From: Caldilineaceae bacterium
GTDB lineage: Bacteria > Chloroflexota > Anaerolineae > Caldilineales > Caldilineaceae
Assembly (NCBI GenBank): GCA_020634755.1
Contig: JACKBC010000027.1
Location: 27,127 to 91,126 of the forward strand
Direction of reading: 5' to 3'
DNA length: 64,000 nucleotides
In this document: positions 17,154-25,781 of the stretch, one piece after another
Layout of the letters: each line of letters starts with the position of its first letter
Position numbering within the stretch: the first letter of the stretch is position 1
Program-made: the position numbers and the translations under genes
Notes under the pieces: generated by a model
Seen by the model: only the letters and a program-made list of their open reading frames with translations
Databases searched by the model: none
Told to the model about the DNA's origin: nothing

Positions 17154-18452
17154 TTATCTGGCTTGAAAATCGGGCAGCGCTAGCAGCCGTTGCCCTGGAT
17201 TCCAGGCCACCGACATGAGAAACTGCTCAATTTCAATGATCATGCGTTCCAGCGTGTACTGTTCGATTACCATGTTCTGACCGGCTTTGGCCAGCTGACT
17301 GCGCAGGGCGGGCTCGTTCAGCGCCTGGTCAATGCGGTCGGCCAGCACAGTGGCATTCTCTGCCGGAAAGGTCAAGCCGTTGTGTCCATGTTTCAACATT
17401 TCGCCCTGACCGCCTACCGTTGTGCCGATGACAAGCAGCCCGGCCGCCATGGCCTCCATGACGCTGCGCGCCATGGGTTCGGGCCAGATGGAGGTAAACA
17501 GAAAGAGATCAAAGCGACCCAGCACCTTGACAATATCCTCACGCGGGATCTGGCGCGCAAACTGCACCCGCTCCTGGACGCCTTTCTCTTTGGCCAGTTC
17601 ACGCAGCTGGCGCTCATAATCGGGGTGACCGTTGCCCAGAATCGTCAACTTGACCCGTTGGAGCAGTTGCCGCTCGCGCAAATGGCCCAATGCTTCAATG
17701 GCTGTATGGACGCCCTTATCGTGGACCAGCCGGCCAAAGTAGATCATCTGGAGCACGTTATTTTTCTTGGTGCGTCGATTGGCGGCATATTCTAGAAACA
17801 GGTCTGGTTCGGTGCCGCCCAGCAGCACATTGGCCGATTCCGGCAGCGCGCCCTGCTCGACCAGCGTGTTGCGCACATAATTACTGCAGCAGACTGCGTG
17901 GTCAAAGCGCAGCGGCGGTGGATATTCTTCGGCGCGCAGCTGGGCCAAAGCCAAGGCGGCAAATGGCTTTTTGAACGGGCGTAGCCAAATGCGCCGCGTG
18001 GGCAGCGTCCAATACTGGATGTGCAGATCCAGATCCAGCGGCCAATATGATGAGACGTAATAGCAGACGCGATCGCCCATGCGCTGCTCGGCCAGATAGG
18101 GCAGCATGTGGGACAGATTCCACATGCCCCACACCATGATCACGTCGGGATTGAAATGTTCAATCGCACCGTGCAGTTCATCCAGATTTTCGCGTTCTTG
18201 TGTACGGCGCTGGGAAAAAAAGTCGAGCGGGCGATAGTAATGCACATCCGCCTGCAAGTGGAGCGTGCGCCGCACGTACGGCTCACCAGCCGCCACCGGT
18301 TCTGGCGGTTCGCCATTGGCGCCGTGGCGACTGGTTAATACAAAAACATGGTGTCCACGCGCGCTCAAACCGTCGGCTACTTCTTGGCACCATTGTTCAT
18401 AGCCGCCCAAAGCGTGGGGTGGATAGAAATTGCTTAAAAATAAGATTCTCAT
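17154..18452 (-). CDS. Family 4 glycosyltransferase
   Basis: Protein of 432 residues. It has the N-terminal 'MRILFLSNFYPPHALGGYEQ', a donor domain with 'IYFGRLVHDKGVHTAIEALG', and 'MARSVMEAMAAGLLVIGTT', the E-x7-E-like loop of retaining GT4 enzymes. It is the paralogue of the gene at 13299, and the MBOAT/SGNH pair sits between the two copies. The ATG is supported by the family N-terminus. Confidence 0.9.
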   Translation of the reverse strand: MRILFLSNFYPPHALGGYEQWCQEVADGLSARGHHVFVLTSRHGANGEPPEPVAAGEPYVRRTLHLQADVHYYRPLDFFSQRRTQERENLDELHGAIEHFNPDVIMVWGMWNLSHMLPYLAEQRMGDRVCYYVSSYWPLDLDLHIQYWTLPTRRIWLRPFKKPFAALALAQLRAEEYPPPLRFDHAVCCSNYVRNTLVEQGALPESANVLLGGTEPDLFLEYAANRRTKKNNVLQMIYFGRLVHDKGVHTAIEALGHLRERQLLQRVKLTILGNGHPDYERQLRELAKEKGVQERVQFARQIPREDIVKVLGRFDLFLFTSIWPEPMARSVMEAMAAGLLVIGTTVGGQGEMLKHGHNGLTFPAENATVLADRIDQALNEPALRSQLAKAGQNMVIEQYTLERMIIEIEQFLMSVAWNPGQRLLALPDFQAR

Positions 18453-18486
18453 TGGCGTATATAAATGTTATGGTTCATTACTTCGA

Positions 18487-19722
18487 TCATCGATAACCGT
18501 TGCGCAGGTAGCGCAGCCAGTTCAGGCGCGCCGGGCCTAGCAGCGACTTGAGCCACATGCCGGTCAGCTTGCGGTTGCGGACTAGCTCTGGCTGAATGCG
18601 GATGGCATCCGGCAGGTAGCGGCGACTGAGCGCATATTGCTCTGTGTGATAGGCGGCCATGCCAAGCGCAAAATAGGCGGTGCTGTGCACCTGTGCATGC
18701 AGTGACTTGACGGCGGCGGGGCAAGGATCGCGAAAGAGCCGGTAGAGCAGCTGCTCAATTTCGGACGCGTTTTCTTCCATATCCAAAAAATGGATGGAGC
18801 CGCGGTAGCCCAAGGGCTGCGTGCCCAGCGCCAATTCGTAAAAGAGGCTGACGTCAAGAGCCAGCGCCGGATCAAACTGGAGCGCTTTGCGCAGATAGCT
18901 GGCGCAGCTGACCCAATCGCGCTGGCGCTGTAGGGCGTTGAGTGCATGATAGCGAAAAGCACCGCCATAGGCGCGTATTTTGTCCCACGGCCAGTCGGGC
19001 GTGCGCTCTTCTTCTTTGCCAAAATGTTTTTCCACCATATCGAGCATGGCGCGCTGGCCGCCTACCGCATCAGCCGAAAGGCTGTTGTCATGTACCCGAT
19101 AGCGCACCAAAATTTCCTCGGTCCCCACAAAGTCATAGCCCAGCTGCAACATGCGCCACCATAATTCCCAATCCTGCAAGCGCCGAAACGCCGGGTCAAA
19201 ATAGCCCGCGCCCACCAAGGCCATTTTGCGCAAAAATATGGTGCTGGGGATGAGAAAATTGGCGCGCAGCAGCGCCGCGTACATCTGGTGAGGCGGCGCC
19301 GTTTGGTTGGAAACCTGGGGGAGATCAATGCCGTGCGCATCCATAAACTGAACACCGCAATAGAAAACATCCGTTTGCGGGTGCGTGTGCAAAAGCCGCA
19401 GCATAGTTTCCAAAAAGTCCGGTAACCATATGTCGTCGCTGTCCAGCAGCGCCACCCAGTGGCCCCTGGCCGCGCGAATGCCTGCGTTGCGCGCGGCGGC
19501 CAGCCCGCAGTTGGGCTGGCGCACATAGGAAATTTGGCGCGGGCGCGCCATGACAAAGTTGCGGACAATGTGCGCCGTCTCATCAGTGGAGCCATCGTCC
19601 ACAATGACAATTTCATGGCCGCGATACGTTTGGGCCAACACGCTGTTTAAAGCGGTGGCCAGATAGTCGGCTTGATTATAGGTGGGAATGATTACGGAAA
19701 TAGCCGGCTCATGCGCATTCAT
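18487..19722 (-). CDS. Family 2 glycosyltransferase
   Basis: Protein of 411 residues with an N-terminal GT-A domain: 'ISVIIPTYNQADYLATALNS', 'IVDDGSTDET', 'AARNAGIRAARGHWVALLDS' and DDIW (DxD motif). The C-terminal 170 residues are helical and carry no recognisable enzyme motif; they resemble a TPR-like tail and are shared in style with the GT2 at 22188. The gene begins 14 nt inside the end of the upstream GT4 gene, indicating coupling. Sugar specificity is unknown. Confidence 0.9.
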   Translation of the reverse strand: MNAHEPAISVIIPTYNQADYLATALNSVLAQTYRGHEIVIVDDGSTDETAHIVRNFVMARPRQISYVRQPNCGLAAARNAGIRAARGHWVALLDSDDIWLPDFLETMLRLLHTHPQTDVFYCGVQFMDAHGIDLPQVSNQTAPPHQMYAALLRANFLIPSTIFLRKMALVGAGYFDPAFRRLQDWELWWRMLQLGYDFVGTEEILVRYRVHDNSLSADAVGGQRAMLDMVEKHFGKEEERTPDWPWDKIRAYGGAFRYHALNALQRQRDWVSCASYLRKALQFDPALALDVSLFYELALGTQPLGYRGSIHFLDMEENASEIEQLLYRLFRDPCPAAVKSLHAQVHSTAYFALGMAAYHTEQYALSRRYLPDAIRIQPELVRNRKLTGMWLKSLLGPARLNWLRYLRNGYR

Positions 19723-21046
19723 GTTTTTTCTCGTCTATGATGGGTGCATAGGTTGGTGTGACCGCGGGCGCCGCCGCTGAAGTTTGGACCACTTGATACA
19801 GGATGGATTCGATCTGGGCAACGGTTGTGTTCCAGGAATATTTGGCCACGGCTTCACGCTGCGCAGCGGATCCCAATTGGCGGCGCAATTCCTCATTGCC
19901 CAACAATCGCAAAAAGGCCCGGGCCAGCGCATCAGCATCATTTGGCGCAGTTAAGAGGCCGTTGACGTCGTGGGTCAACACTTCTTCCACGTTGGGCGTA
20001 GCCGGCGCTACAATGGCTTTGCCGACCGCCATATATTCAAAGAGCTTGAGCGGGCTTTGCGAAATGGATGCGCCCGAAGGACGCGGCGCCAGCACGGCAA
20101 TTTGCGAAAGGCGCAGCAAAAACGGCACATCCTGATGGCGCACGCGGCCCGTAAAGATGACGCGGCTAGATAAGCGCAGCGCTGAAACCTGCATTTCGAT
20201 TTCCGTACGCAGAGGACCATCACCCACCAACATGAGCCGAGCGTTTGGGAACTGTTCGCTCACCTGCTTAAACGCTTCTAGCAACAGGTCAATGCCGTGC
20301 CACGGTTTAAAGCTGCCCACAAAGGTAATGATGGGCGTGGTTGGTTCATCTTCCAAAAAGCGCAAAAAAGCGGGCAGATTGGCCGGGATTTCGGGCGCCA
20401 CAAAAAGTGATAGATCGGCTCCATTGTGTACCGTGCTGATCTTGGCTTCTGGGATGCGCCACCGTTTAATCAGCCGCTGACGCAACGGTTCACTGACCGC
20501 GATTACGTGAGCCGCGTTGTGAAAAATAAAGCGGTTGACCTGATCGACAGCCAGCCATTGCGGTGGTGAAAGCTTGATGCCCAGCTGGGCATACTCTTCG
20601 TAAATGTCGCCATTGACTTCCAGCACCAGCGGAATGCCTAGTCGCCGCGAGGCAAATGCGCCTCCGTAGTTCATCATCCAATAGCGCTCGTAAAGCACGT
20701 CGAATCCGATGAGCGAAGACATGCAGGCCTCGGCATAGCGCTGGCTGTCAAATAGGTTAATATAGGGTAGATGCAGCGTGCTTTGCAGGCGGCGCACAGC
20801 GCTTTCCAGCGGCGGGAACCAGGGTTTTTCGAAGGACGCGCCCAAGCGCGCCGTGCGCCAGTTCTTCAAATCATCCGACCATTTGTGTTTGCCGTCTGGG
20901 ATGGCCACCATGCGCACGGTGTGTTCATGCGCCTGCAAGCGTTGCACCACGGCCTGGACGTGCAGATTCGTGGCCAGGTGCTTGTCCATTTCACTCTGGT
21001 CAGACTGCCACAAATAGCCAATTTTTAAGCGAGATGAGGGTTGCAT
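19709..21046 (-). CDS. Family 4 glycosyltransferase
   Basis: Protein of 445 residues of GT-B type. An N-terminal acceptor domain includes 'DVLYERYWMMNYGGAFASR' and 'PLVLEVNGDIYEEYAQLG', then 'VHNGADLSLF', 'ITFVGSFKPWHGIDLLLEAF' and 'SPLKLFEYMAVGKAIVAPAT' with the conserved EYMA glutamate. The C-terminal tail is Ala/Pro-rich. It overlaps the downstream GT2 by 14 nt and lies 6 nt from the end of the next upstream gene, all within one probable operon. Confidence 0.9.
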   Translation of the reverse strand: MQPSSRLKIGYLWQSDQSEMDKHLATNLHVQAVVQRLQAHEHTVRMVAIPDGKHKWSDDLKNWRTARLGASFEKPWFPPLESAVRRLQSTLHLPYINLFDSQRYAEACMSSLIGFDVLYERYWMMNYGGAFASRRLGIPLVLEVNGDIYEEYAQLGIKLSPPQWLAVDQVNRFIFHNAAHVIAVSEPLRQRLIKRWRIPEAKISTVHNGADLSLFVAPEIPANLPAFLRFLEDEPTTPIITFVGSFKPWHGIDLLLEAFKQVSEQFPNARLMLVGDGPLRTEIEMQVSALRLSSRVIFTGRVRHQDVPFLLRLSQIAVLAPRPSGASISQSPLKLFEYMAVGKAIVAPATPNVEEVLTHDVNGLLTAPNDADALARAFLRLLGNEELRRQLGSAAQREAVAKYSWNTTVAQIESILYQVVQTSAAAPAVTPTYAPIIDEKKHECA

Positions 21047-21052
21047 ATCTTC

Positions 21053-22033
21053 CTACACACTTTCAATAATCTGGCGAATCTGCACTTTGGTTTGATGCAC
21101 ATTGAAATCTTGGCAGATCCGCTGCCGTAAATCACAGCGTTGCTGTCGCCGTTGGGGCTCGGTCAAATCGCAATAACGGAGAACCAGATCCTGAAGCTGG
21201 TGGTCGGTAAAATAGAGATATTCCGCCGGCAGCATCTCGTCTGCACCGGCCCACTGGTGCGAAAAGCAGACACAGCCAGCCGCCATGGCTTCCAGGGGTG
21301 AAACTTGCAGCCCTTCCGAATAGGCGTTGGAAATAAAGATGTCGATGTTGCTGTACCACTTTGCCGGTTCTGTGACCTTGCCATAAAAAAGGACCTGCTC
21401 TTCCAGCTTGAGCTGCCGCACCAGGTCGTGTAGCGCAAAATAATAGTCGCCGTGCCAGGGGTGTTCACCACCGCCGATGTGCAGCCGCAGTTGGGGCTGC
21501 TGTTGCACCAGCTCGGAAAAAGCCAGGATGAGTTCATAGACGCGTTTGCGCGGCGTCAAGTGGCACAGAATGCCGATGTTGCCGCCAAATGGTTTCTCCA
21601 CCGGCTGAAACTTTTGCGGATCTACGGCTTCGGTCACCACCACCACTTTGTCTAAATATTCGGGAAAACGCTGGCCGAACTCGCGCTTTTTGGCCTGACT
21701 CACCAGAATGATCTTGTCCACGGCGCGCCAGTTGACCTGATCCACCCACTTGTACATTTCATAGCGATGCAGCCGCGTGACGATGCCGCACGCTTTGGGC
21801 AAGTGGCTGGCCTCGATGAGCAGCTCGCTGGCCCATTCAAAAAAGAGTACATCATTAGCCTGCATAAAGTGGCGCATATCGCGTCGGAAACGCATGCGGT
21901 TTAGCCGCGTGTTAAAAACGGGCAGGGCCAGCGGGCGCCGTTCGAATAGGCTTACGGCATGATGCGCCTTCAACTCATCGGCAATTTCATGCAAAAAGGA
22001 CCAGGTTTCTTCAATGGCAATTCCTACACGCAT
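21053..22033 (-). CDS. Family 4 glycosyltransferase
   Basis: Protein of 326 residues with a short N-terminal domain ('MRVGIAIEETWSFLHEIADE') and the C-terminal GT-B donor domain: 'ILVSQAKKREFG', 'TEAVDPQKFQP', 'IGILCHLTPRKRVYELILAF' and 'SEGLQVSPLEAMAAGCVCFS'. The ATG at 22033 has AGGA a few bases upstream, whereas the longer frame from 22063 adds ten unlikely residues. Substrate unknown. Confidence 0.82.
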   Translation of the reverse strand: MRVGIAIEETWSFLHEIADELKAHHAVSLFERRPLALPVFNTRLNRMRFRRDMRHFMQANDVLFFEWASELLIEASHLPKACGIVTRLHRYEMYKWVDQVNWRAVDKIILVSQAKKREFGQRFPEYLDKVVVVTEAVDPQKFQPVEKPFGGNIGILCHLTPRKRVYELILAFSELVQQQPQLRLHIGGGEHPWHGDYYFALHDLVRQLKLEEQVLFYGKVTEPAKWYSNIDIFISNAYSEGLQVSPLEAMAAGCVCFSHQWAGADEMLPAEYLYFTDHQLQDLVLRYCDLTEPQRRQQRCDLRQRICQDFNVHQTKVQIRQIIESV

Positions 22034-22093
22034 AAAAATCCTATACTCACTGTATCTATTCACCCCTCGCTGCGCCCGCCCATGACGTTAGCG

Positions 22094-22163
22094 GAACGTG
22101 CGTCGCACGGCGTCTAACTTGGTCGCACGTGTAGTCGGGATATACGCCGCGCGGCGCACGTTC
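22094..22163. repeat. 20-bp inverted repeat
   Basis: Arms at 22094-22113 (begins GAACGTGCGTCGC) and 22144-22163 (ends GGCGCACGTTC) are complementary at 18 of 20 positions with a 30-nt loop. They sit in the 154-nt gap between two glycosyltransferase genes. It may act as a hairpin or be a mobile-element remnant. Confidence 0.7.
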
Positions 22164-22187
22164 AGTACACAATGTTGCCCAATTTAG

Positions 22188-23354
22188 CTACGTCAGGACG
22201 CTGGAGCGCTTCCAGAGCGAGCGCATAAAAATTGAGAGCACCCCGCGATTGGTCAACCACGAGGGTTGATGACGTATGCCCTGCATAACGGCCGCGCTCA
22301 CGGCGGGCCAATCGCACCGCTGAAATGCTTCAAAGGCCATTTGAATGGCAATGCGACCAATGGCCTGATTGGGATTGGTCCACAGCAGCGCGTTTTCGGG
22401 CAGGTTGCTATATACGCTGGTAATGTACGCCAGCGGATCTTCAATGTGGGGCGAACTAGACCAGCCGGCAATGAGCCACATAAGCGCCTGGGCATTTTCG
22501 TCAACTAGCGAGGGATCCAGCCCAATGGCGCGCTCCAAATGATATTTGCCATTTTTGACATCGCCCACGTAATAGGCGCGCGCCGCGGTTTTGGCATGGG
22601 CCGCGGCAAAGCAACGCGCGCGGAAGGTGGAGCCTTGATCCTGCGCTTGTTTGGTTTGAAACGCCTTGTTGAGCACAGTCAAGCGCGCCGTGTGCATGCG
22701 TTCGCGCTCACGCGTCATTTGGCCTGGATGCATGCGGTAGGCGCAGACCGGTTGTTCAAAGGCCGCCATGTGGCAGCCGACGGCCGCCAGCCGCAGCCAA
22801 AAATCCCAATCTTCACAGGCCTGGAGTGTTGTATCAAAGTGGTTCACAATCCCAAGCCACGAGCGGTCTACGGCCGCGGCATTGACCGGAAACGGATTGC
22901 CCATTAGCAACTGGGGTAGATCCAATTGGGAGGGCGCGGCTTTGGCATCCGTAATGGCGCGGCCTTTGGGATTGACAAAGCGCCAACCACCCACGCTGAC
23001 GCCTAATGTGGGATTGCGCGCAAATGCCTGTTTATGATAGAGCAGCGCGCTCGGCTCCAAAAAGTCATCCGAATCCAGAAAAATGAGATAGCGGCCGGTC
23101 GCATGGGCAATGCCCGTATTGCGCGCGCCGGAAAGCCCGGCATTCGGCTGGTGCAGATAGCGCAAGCGATGATCGACAAACGATTTGGCAATGCGCTGCG
23201 TGTTGTCGGTGGAGCCATCGTCCACCACCAGCAGCTCAAAGCGTTCGTATTCCTGAATGAGTACGCTTTCAATGGTGGCGCCCAAATATTTGGCCTGATT
23301 ATAGGCCGGCACGATAATGCTAAAATCGGGTTGTACTTTTACAATGGAGTTCAT
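22188..23354 (-). CDS. Family 2 glycosyltransferase
   Basis: Protein of 388 residues with GT-A domain 'FSIIVPAYNQAKYLGATIES', 'LLVVDDGSTDNT', 'GARNTGIAHATGRYLIFLDS' and DDF (DxD), and the acceptor-side 'CEDWDFWLRLA' (ED motif with the probable catalytic Asp). The C-terminal 150 residues are helical, as in the GT2 at 18487. The ATG is preceded by GGAGG at 5 nt spacing, a strong ribosome-binding site. Confidence 0.92.
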   Translation of the reverse strand: MNSIVKVQPDFSIIVPAYNQAKYLGATIESVLIQEYERFELLVVDDGSTDNTQRIAKSFVDHRLRYLHQPNAGLSGARNTGIAHATGRYLIFLDSDDFLEPSALLYHKQAFARNPTLGVSVGGWRFVNPKGRAITDAKAAPSQLDLPQLLMGNPFPVNAAAVDRSWLGIVNHFDTTLQACEDWDFWLRLAAVGCHMAAFEQPVCAYRMHPGQMTRERERMHTARLTVLNKAFQTKQAQDQGSTFRARCFAAAHAKTAARAYYVGDVKNGKYHLERAIGLDPSLVDENAQALMWLIAGWSSSPHIEDPLAYITSVYSNLPENALLWTNPNQAIGRIAIQMAFEAFQRCDWPAVSAAVMQGIRHQPSWLTNRGVLSIFMRSLWKRSSVLT

Positions 23355-23384
23355 AGAACCTCCTCACAACTTCAAAATAACTGC

Positions 23385-24545
23385 CTATACGAGTCCTACA
23401 TCGCGCAGCCAGCATTGGGTGCGCTGCATTCCGTCAGCCAGATCGAACTGGGGCCGATAGCCAAGTAACCGTTGCGCTTTGTCGATCTGGCACAAACCCT
23501 TGGCGCAAAATAAATCTATCATCCACTGGCGCGGCAGCGCAGGCGGATTGAGCTTTGTCTCGCGCATGGCCGCGGCGTGGGCCAGCAGAGATTCTTTGAC
23601 GTTGCCGGGTATGCGACGGTGTGCGGCCTGCACCAGCCCGCCCAATACCGGCATCTCGCGTATAATGGATTGTGCATGGGGCGATGCGGCAAAAGAGAGC
23701 CCCATATTGTGCGGTCGGCGCAATTGGGCCATGCGTTTGCGCTGCTGGGCAATGGTCTCCAGCGACAGGTTGCGCAGCTCCACGCCCAAGAGGGATGCAT
23801 AATGCTGGAAAAAGTCGCACCATGTCACCCCCGTTCCGTGGGAGGCAATAAACGCCTGACCCACCGCCTCTGGACGCACGGCGGCCAGCAGCAGCAACTG
23901 CACCACATCATCTACATACACATGGTTGGCAATGCCGCTGCCGCCCTCAATCAACGTATGTTTGCCGCTGCGCATCTGCTGAATCTGCGCCACGGTCCAG
24001 CCGCCGGCACGCGGGCCGTACACAATGGTGGGGCGCACAATCGTCACCGGCAACCCGCGGGTGGCCTCATACGTGTTAACCAGCTTTTCGGCGTCAATTT
24101 TGGCGTCGGCATAAACATCGTCGCTATATTGAAGCGGCGTTTCCTCGGTGATCTGCACGCCCGGGTCTGGACCATGTACGGCGATTGTACTTACGTGGAC
24201 AAAGCGCTGCACACCGGCGGCCGCGGCGGCCTCCAACATGTTTTGGGCGCCATCCACCGTGGCGCGGCGGCGCTCCTCCGGCGTTCCGCTGGCCCCAAAG
24301 GCGCAATGAAACACAATGTCGCATTCGCGGGCGGCGGCCTGCACCGCATCCGCATTGAGCAGATCGCCGCTGAGCAGCGTCACCGGCAGCCGCGCCAGCC
24401 GCACTGCTTTGCCATAGGAGCGCACCAGGCAGCGCACGTCCGCCGCGTAGTGCAGCGTCAAATATTCAGCCAGCCGTCCGCCAATAAAGCCGCTGGCGCC
24501 GGTTATGAGAATTTTGGATGAACGTAAGTCCAATGGATTGGTCAT
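23385..24545 (-). CDS. NAD-dependent epimerase/dehydratase (extended SDR)
   Basis: Protein of 386 residues with an N-terminal Rossmann fold: 'KILITGASGFIGGRLAEYL' (TGxxGxxG), 'HCAFGASG', catalytic Ser in 'HVSTIAVHG', and the YxxxK pair in 'YADAK'. 'VRPTIVYGPRAGGW' follows. Such enzymes epimerise, reduce or dehydrate NDP-sugars, fitting the surrounding glycan genes, although a 3-beta-HSD-like substrate cannot be excluded. The ATG at 24545 lies 14 nt before the end of the upstream gene's frame gap and was preferred to an overlapping start at 24575. Confidence 0.88.
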   Translation of the reverse strand: MTNPLDLRSSKILITGASGFIGGRLAEYLTLHYAADVRCLVRSYGKAVRLARLPVTLLSGDLLNADAVQAAARECDIVFHCAFGASGTPEERRRATVDGAQNMLEAAAAAGVQRFVHVSTIAVHGPDPGVQITEETPLQYSDDVYADAKIDAEKLVNTYEATRGLPVTIVRPTIVYGPRAGGWTVAQIQQMRSGKHTLIEGGSGIANHVYVDDVVQLLLLAAVRPEAVGQAFIASHGTGVTWCDFFQHYASLLGVELRNLSLETIAQQRKRMAQLRRPHNMGLSFAASPHAQSIIREMPVLGGLVQAAHRRIPGNVKESLLAHAAAMRETKLNPPALPRQWMIDLFCAKGLCQIDKAQRLLGYRPQFDLADGMQRTQCWLRDVGLV

Positions 24546-24558
24546 GGTTTTTGTTTTC

Positions 24559-25653
24559 TTACGGCAAACAGGCAATCACCTGCTCTGGAATCTCTGCCCA
24601 CTTTGGCGTGGCCATTGGCTGTTTGGCGGCTTTGCAGCGCTGCATGGTGGCAATGGCGCGCATCCCTTCGGCGCCTGGCGCCAGCAGCGGCGCTTGGCCT
24701 TGAATGGCCGCCGCAAAATTCTGAAGCTGGCGGGCGAAAAAAGGCGTGATCTGCCGGGCTTGGTCCGCATCGACCACGTGCGCGGCCGAGATGGGGCCCG
24801 CAAAGTGAGCAGATTCGATAGTCACGCCATAGGCATTAGCGGCGCTGATCGTAATAACGCCCTGCTCGCACCAGATGCGGCTTTCGTTGGCCAGCCGGCG
24901 CGTGCGGCTCAACTCGATAACGCCAGGCACGCCGTTGGTGGTAGTCACTTCCAGACGGCAATTGGCTTCTACGCCGGCAATGGCGTCATCCCAATAGGCC
25001 ACTTGTGCAAAGTCGCCCAGCCACCAGTGCAGCGCATCCAGCACATGGGGCCCGGTGTCAAAAAGGACGCCACCAGCTGGCGGCTGCAGCGTAAATGGTG
25101 ATGCATTGAAATTGTCAAAGAGCACGGCTTCTTGCGCCTCAAAACGTTCCACATCCCCGAGGAAGCGCGTCTCCAGCAGCCGTTTGACGAGCTGGCTGCT
25201 GTCATAAAAGCGACGCACCTGCCCCACGGCCAGGGCTACCTGCTTGGCGGCGGCGACGTCGATCATCTGCTGGCACTCTGCGGTGCTCATGGCCATGGGT
25301 TTTTCCACCAAGACCGGAATGCCCTGTTGCAAAAAATCGAGCGCGACCGCCGCGTGATGGTTGTGCGGCACGGCCACAATTACGCCATCCACCTGGCCCA
25401 AAAGCTCGCCATAATCGGCGGTGGCCACGGGAATGTGATAGTGCTGCGCCACTTCTTGCGCCCGGCTCAAGTCGAGATCGGCCAGGGCGGTGACGGCCAC
25501 CTGCGGCGTCAGTAATGATGCCGGTAAATGGGACAGCGCCGTCACATAGCCACACCCCACAATTCCTAAGCGAATCATTTCATGAACCGGCGTTCGTTCT
25601 TCTAAAATCGCGTCTGCCGCAAATTCCGCGGGCGAGAGCAACGGCGACTGCAT
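24559..25653 (-). CDS. Gfo/Idh/MocA-family oxidoreductase
   Basis: About 364 residues. It has an N-terminal Rossmann domain ('IRLGIVGCGYVTALSHLPAS'), the family motif 'VLVEKPMAM' (EKP, with catalytic lysine), and C-terminal 'GGVLFDTGPHVLDALHWWLG' (GxxxDxGxHxxD, with catalytic His). It oxidises or reduces a sugar or inositol with NAD(P)H, probably a nucleotide sugar here. The ATG at 25653 gives a 25-residue N-terminal extension before the Rossmann strand; an alternative ATG is at 25578. Confidence 0.88.
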   Translation of the reverse strand: MQSPLLSPAEFAADAILEERTPVHEMIRLGIVGCGYVTALSHLPASLLTPQVAVTALADLDLSRAQEVAQHYHIPVATADYGELLGQVDGVIVAVPHNHHAAVALDFLQQGIPVLVEKPMAMSTAECQQMIDVAAAKQVALAVGQVRRFYDSSQLVKRLLETRFLGDVERFEAQEAVLFDNFNASPFTLQPPAGGVLFDTGPHVLDALHWWLGDFAQVAYWDDAIAGVEANCRLEVTTTNGVPGVIELSRTRRLANESRIWCEQGVITISAANAYGVTIESAHFAGPISAAHVVDADQARQITPFFARQLQNFAAAIQGQAPLLAPGAEGMRAIATMQRCKAAKQPMATPKWAEIPEQVIACLP

Positions 25654-25719
25654 GCGCGCTATCTCTTTCTGTGCTTTAACGATTAACAAAAGAATAATAG
25701 AACACTGATGGGACGGATT

Positions 25720-25781
25720 GGACAGATTTGCATAGATTCTAGATCCAAAACGCAGGGCAAATCCATCAAATCTGTAAAATC
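25720..25781. repeat. Inverted repeat overlapping the 3' end of the ABC ATPase gene
   Basis: GGACAGATTTGCATAGATT (25720-25738) is imperfectly complementary to the AATCCATCAAATCTGTAAAATC region (25760-25781). The right arm supplies the last codons and TGA stop of the - strand ABC gene, so a dispersed repeat appears to have replaced or extended the gene's original end. Confidence 0.65.
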
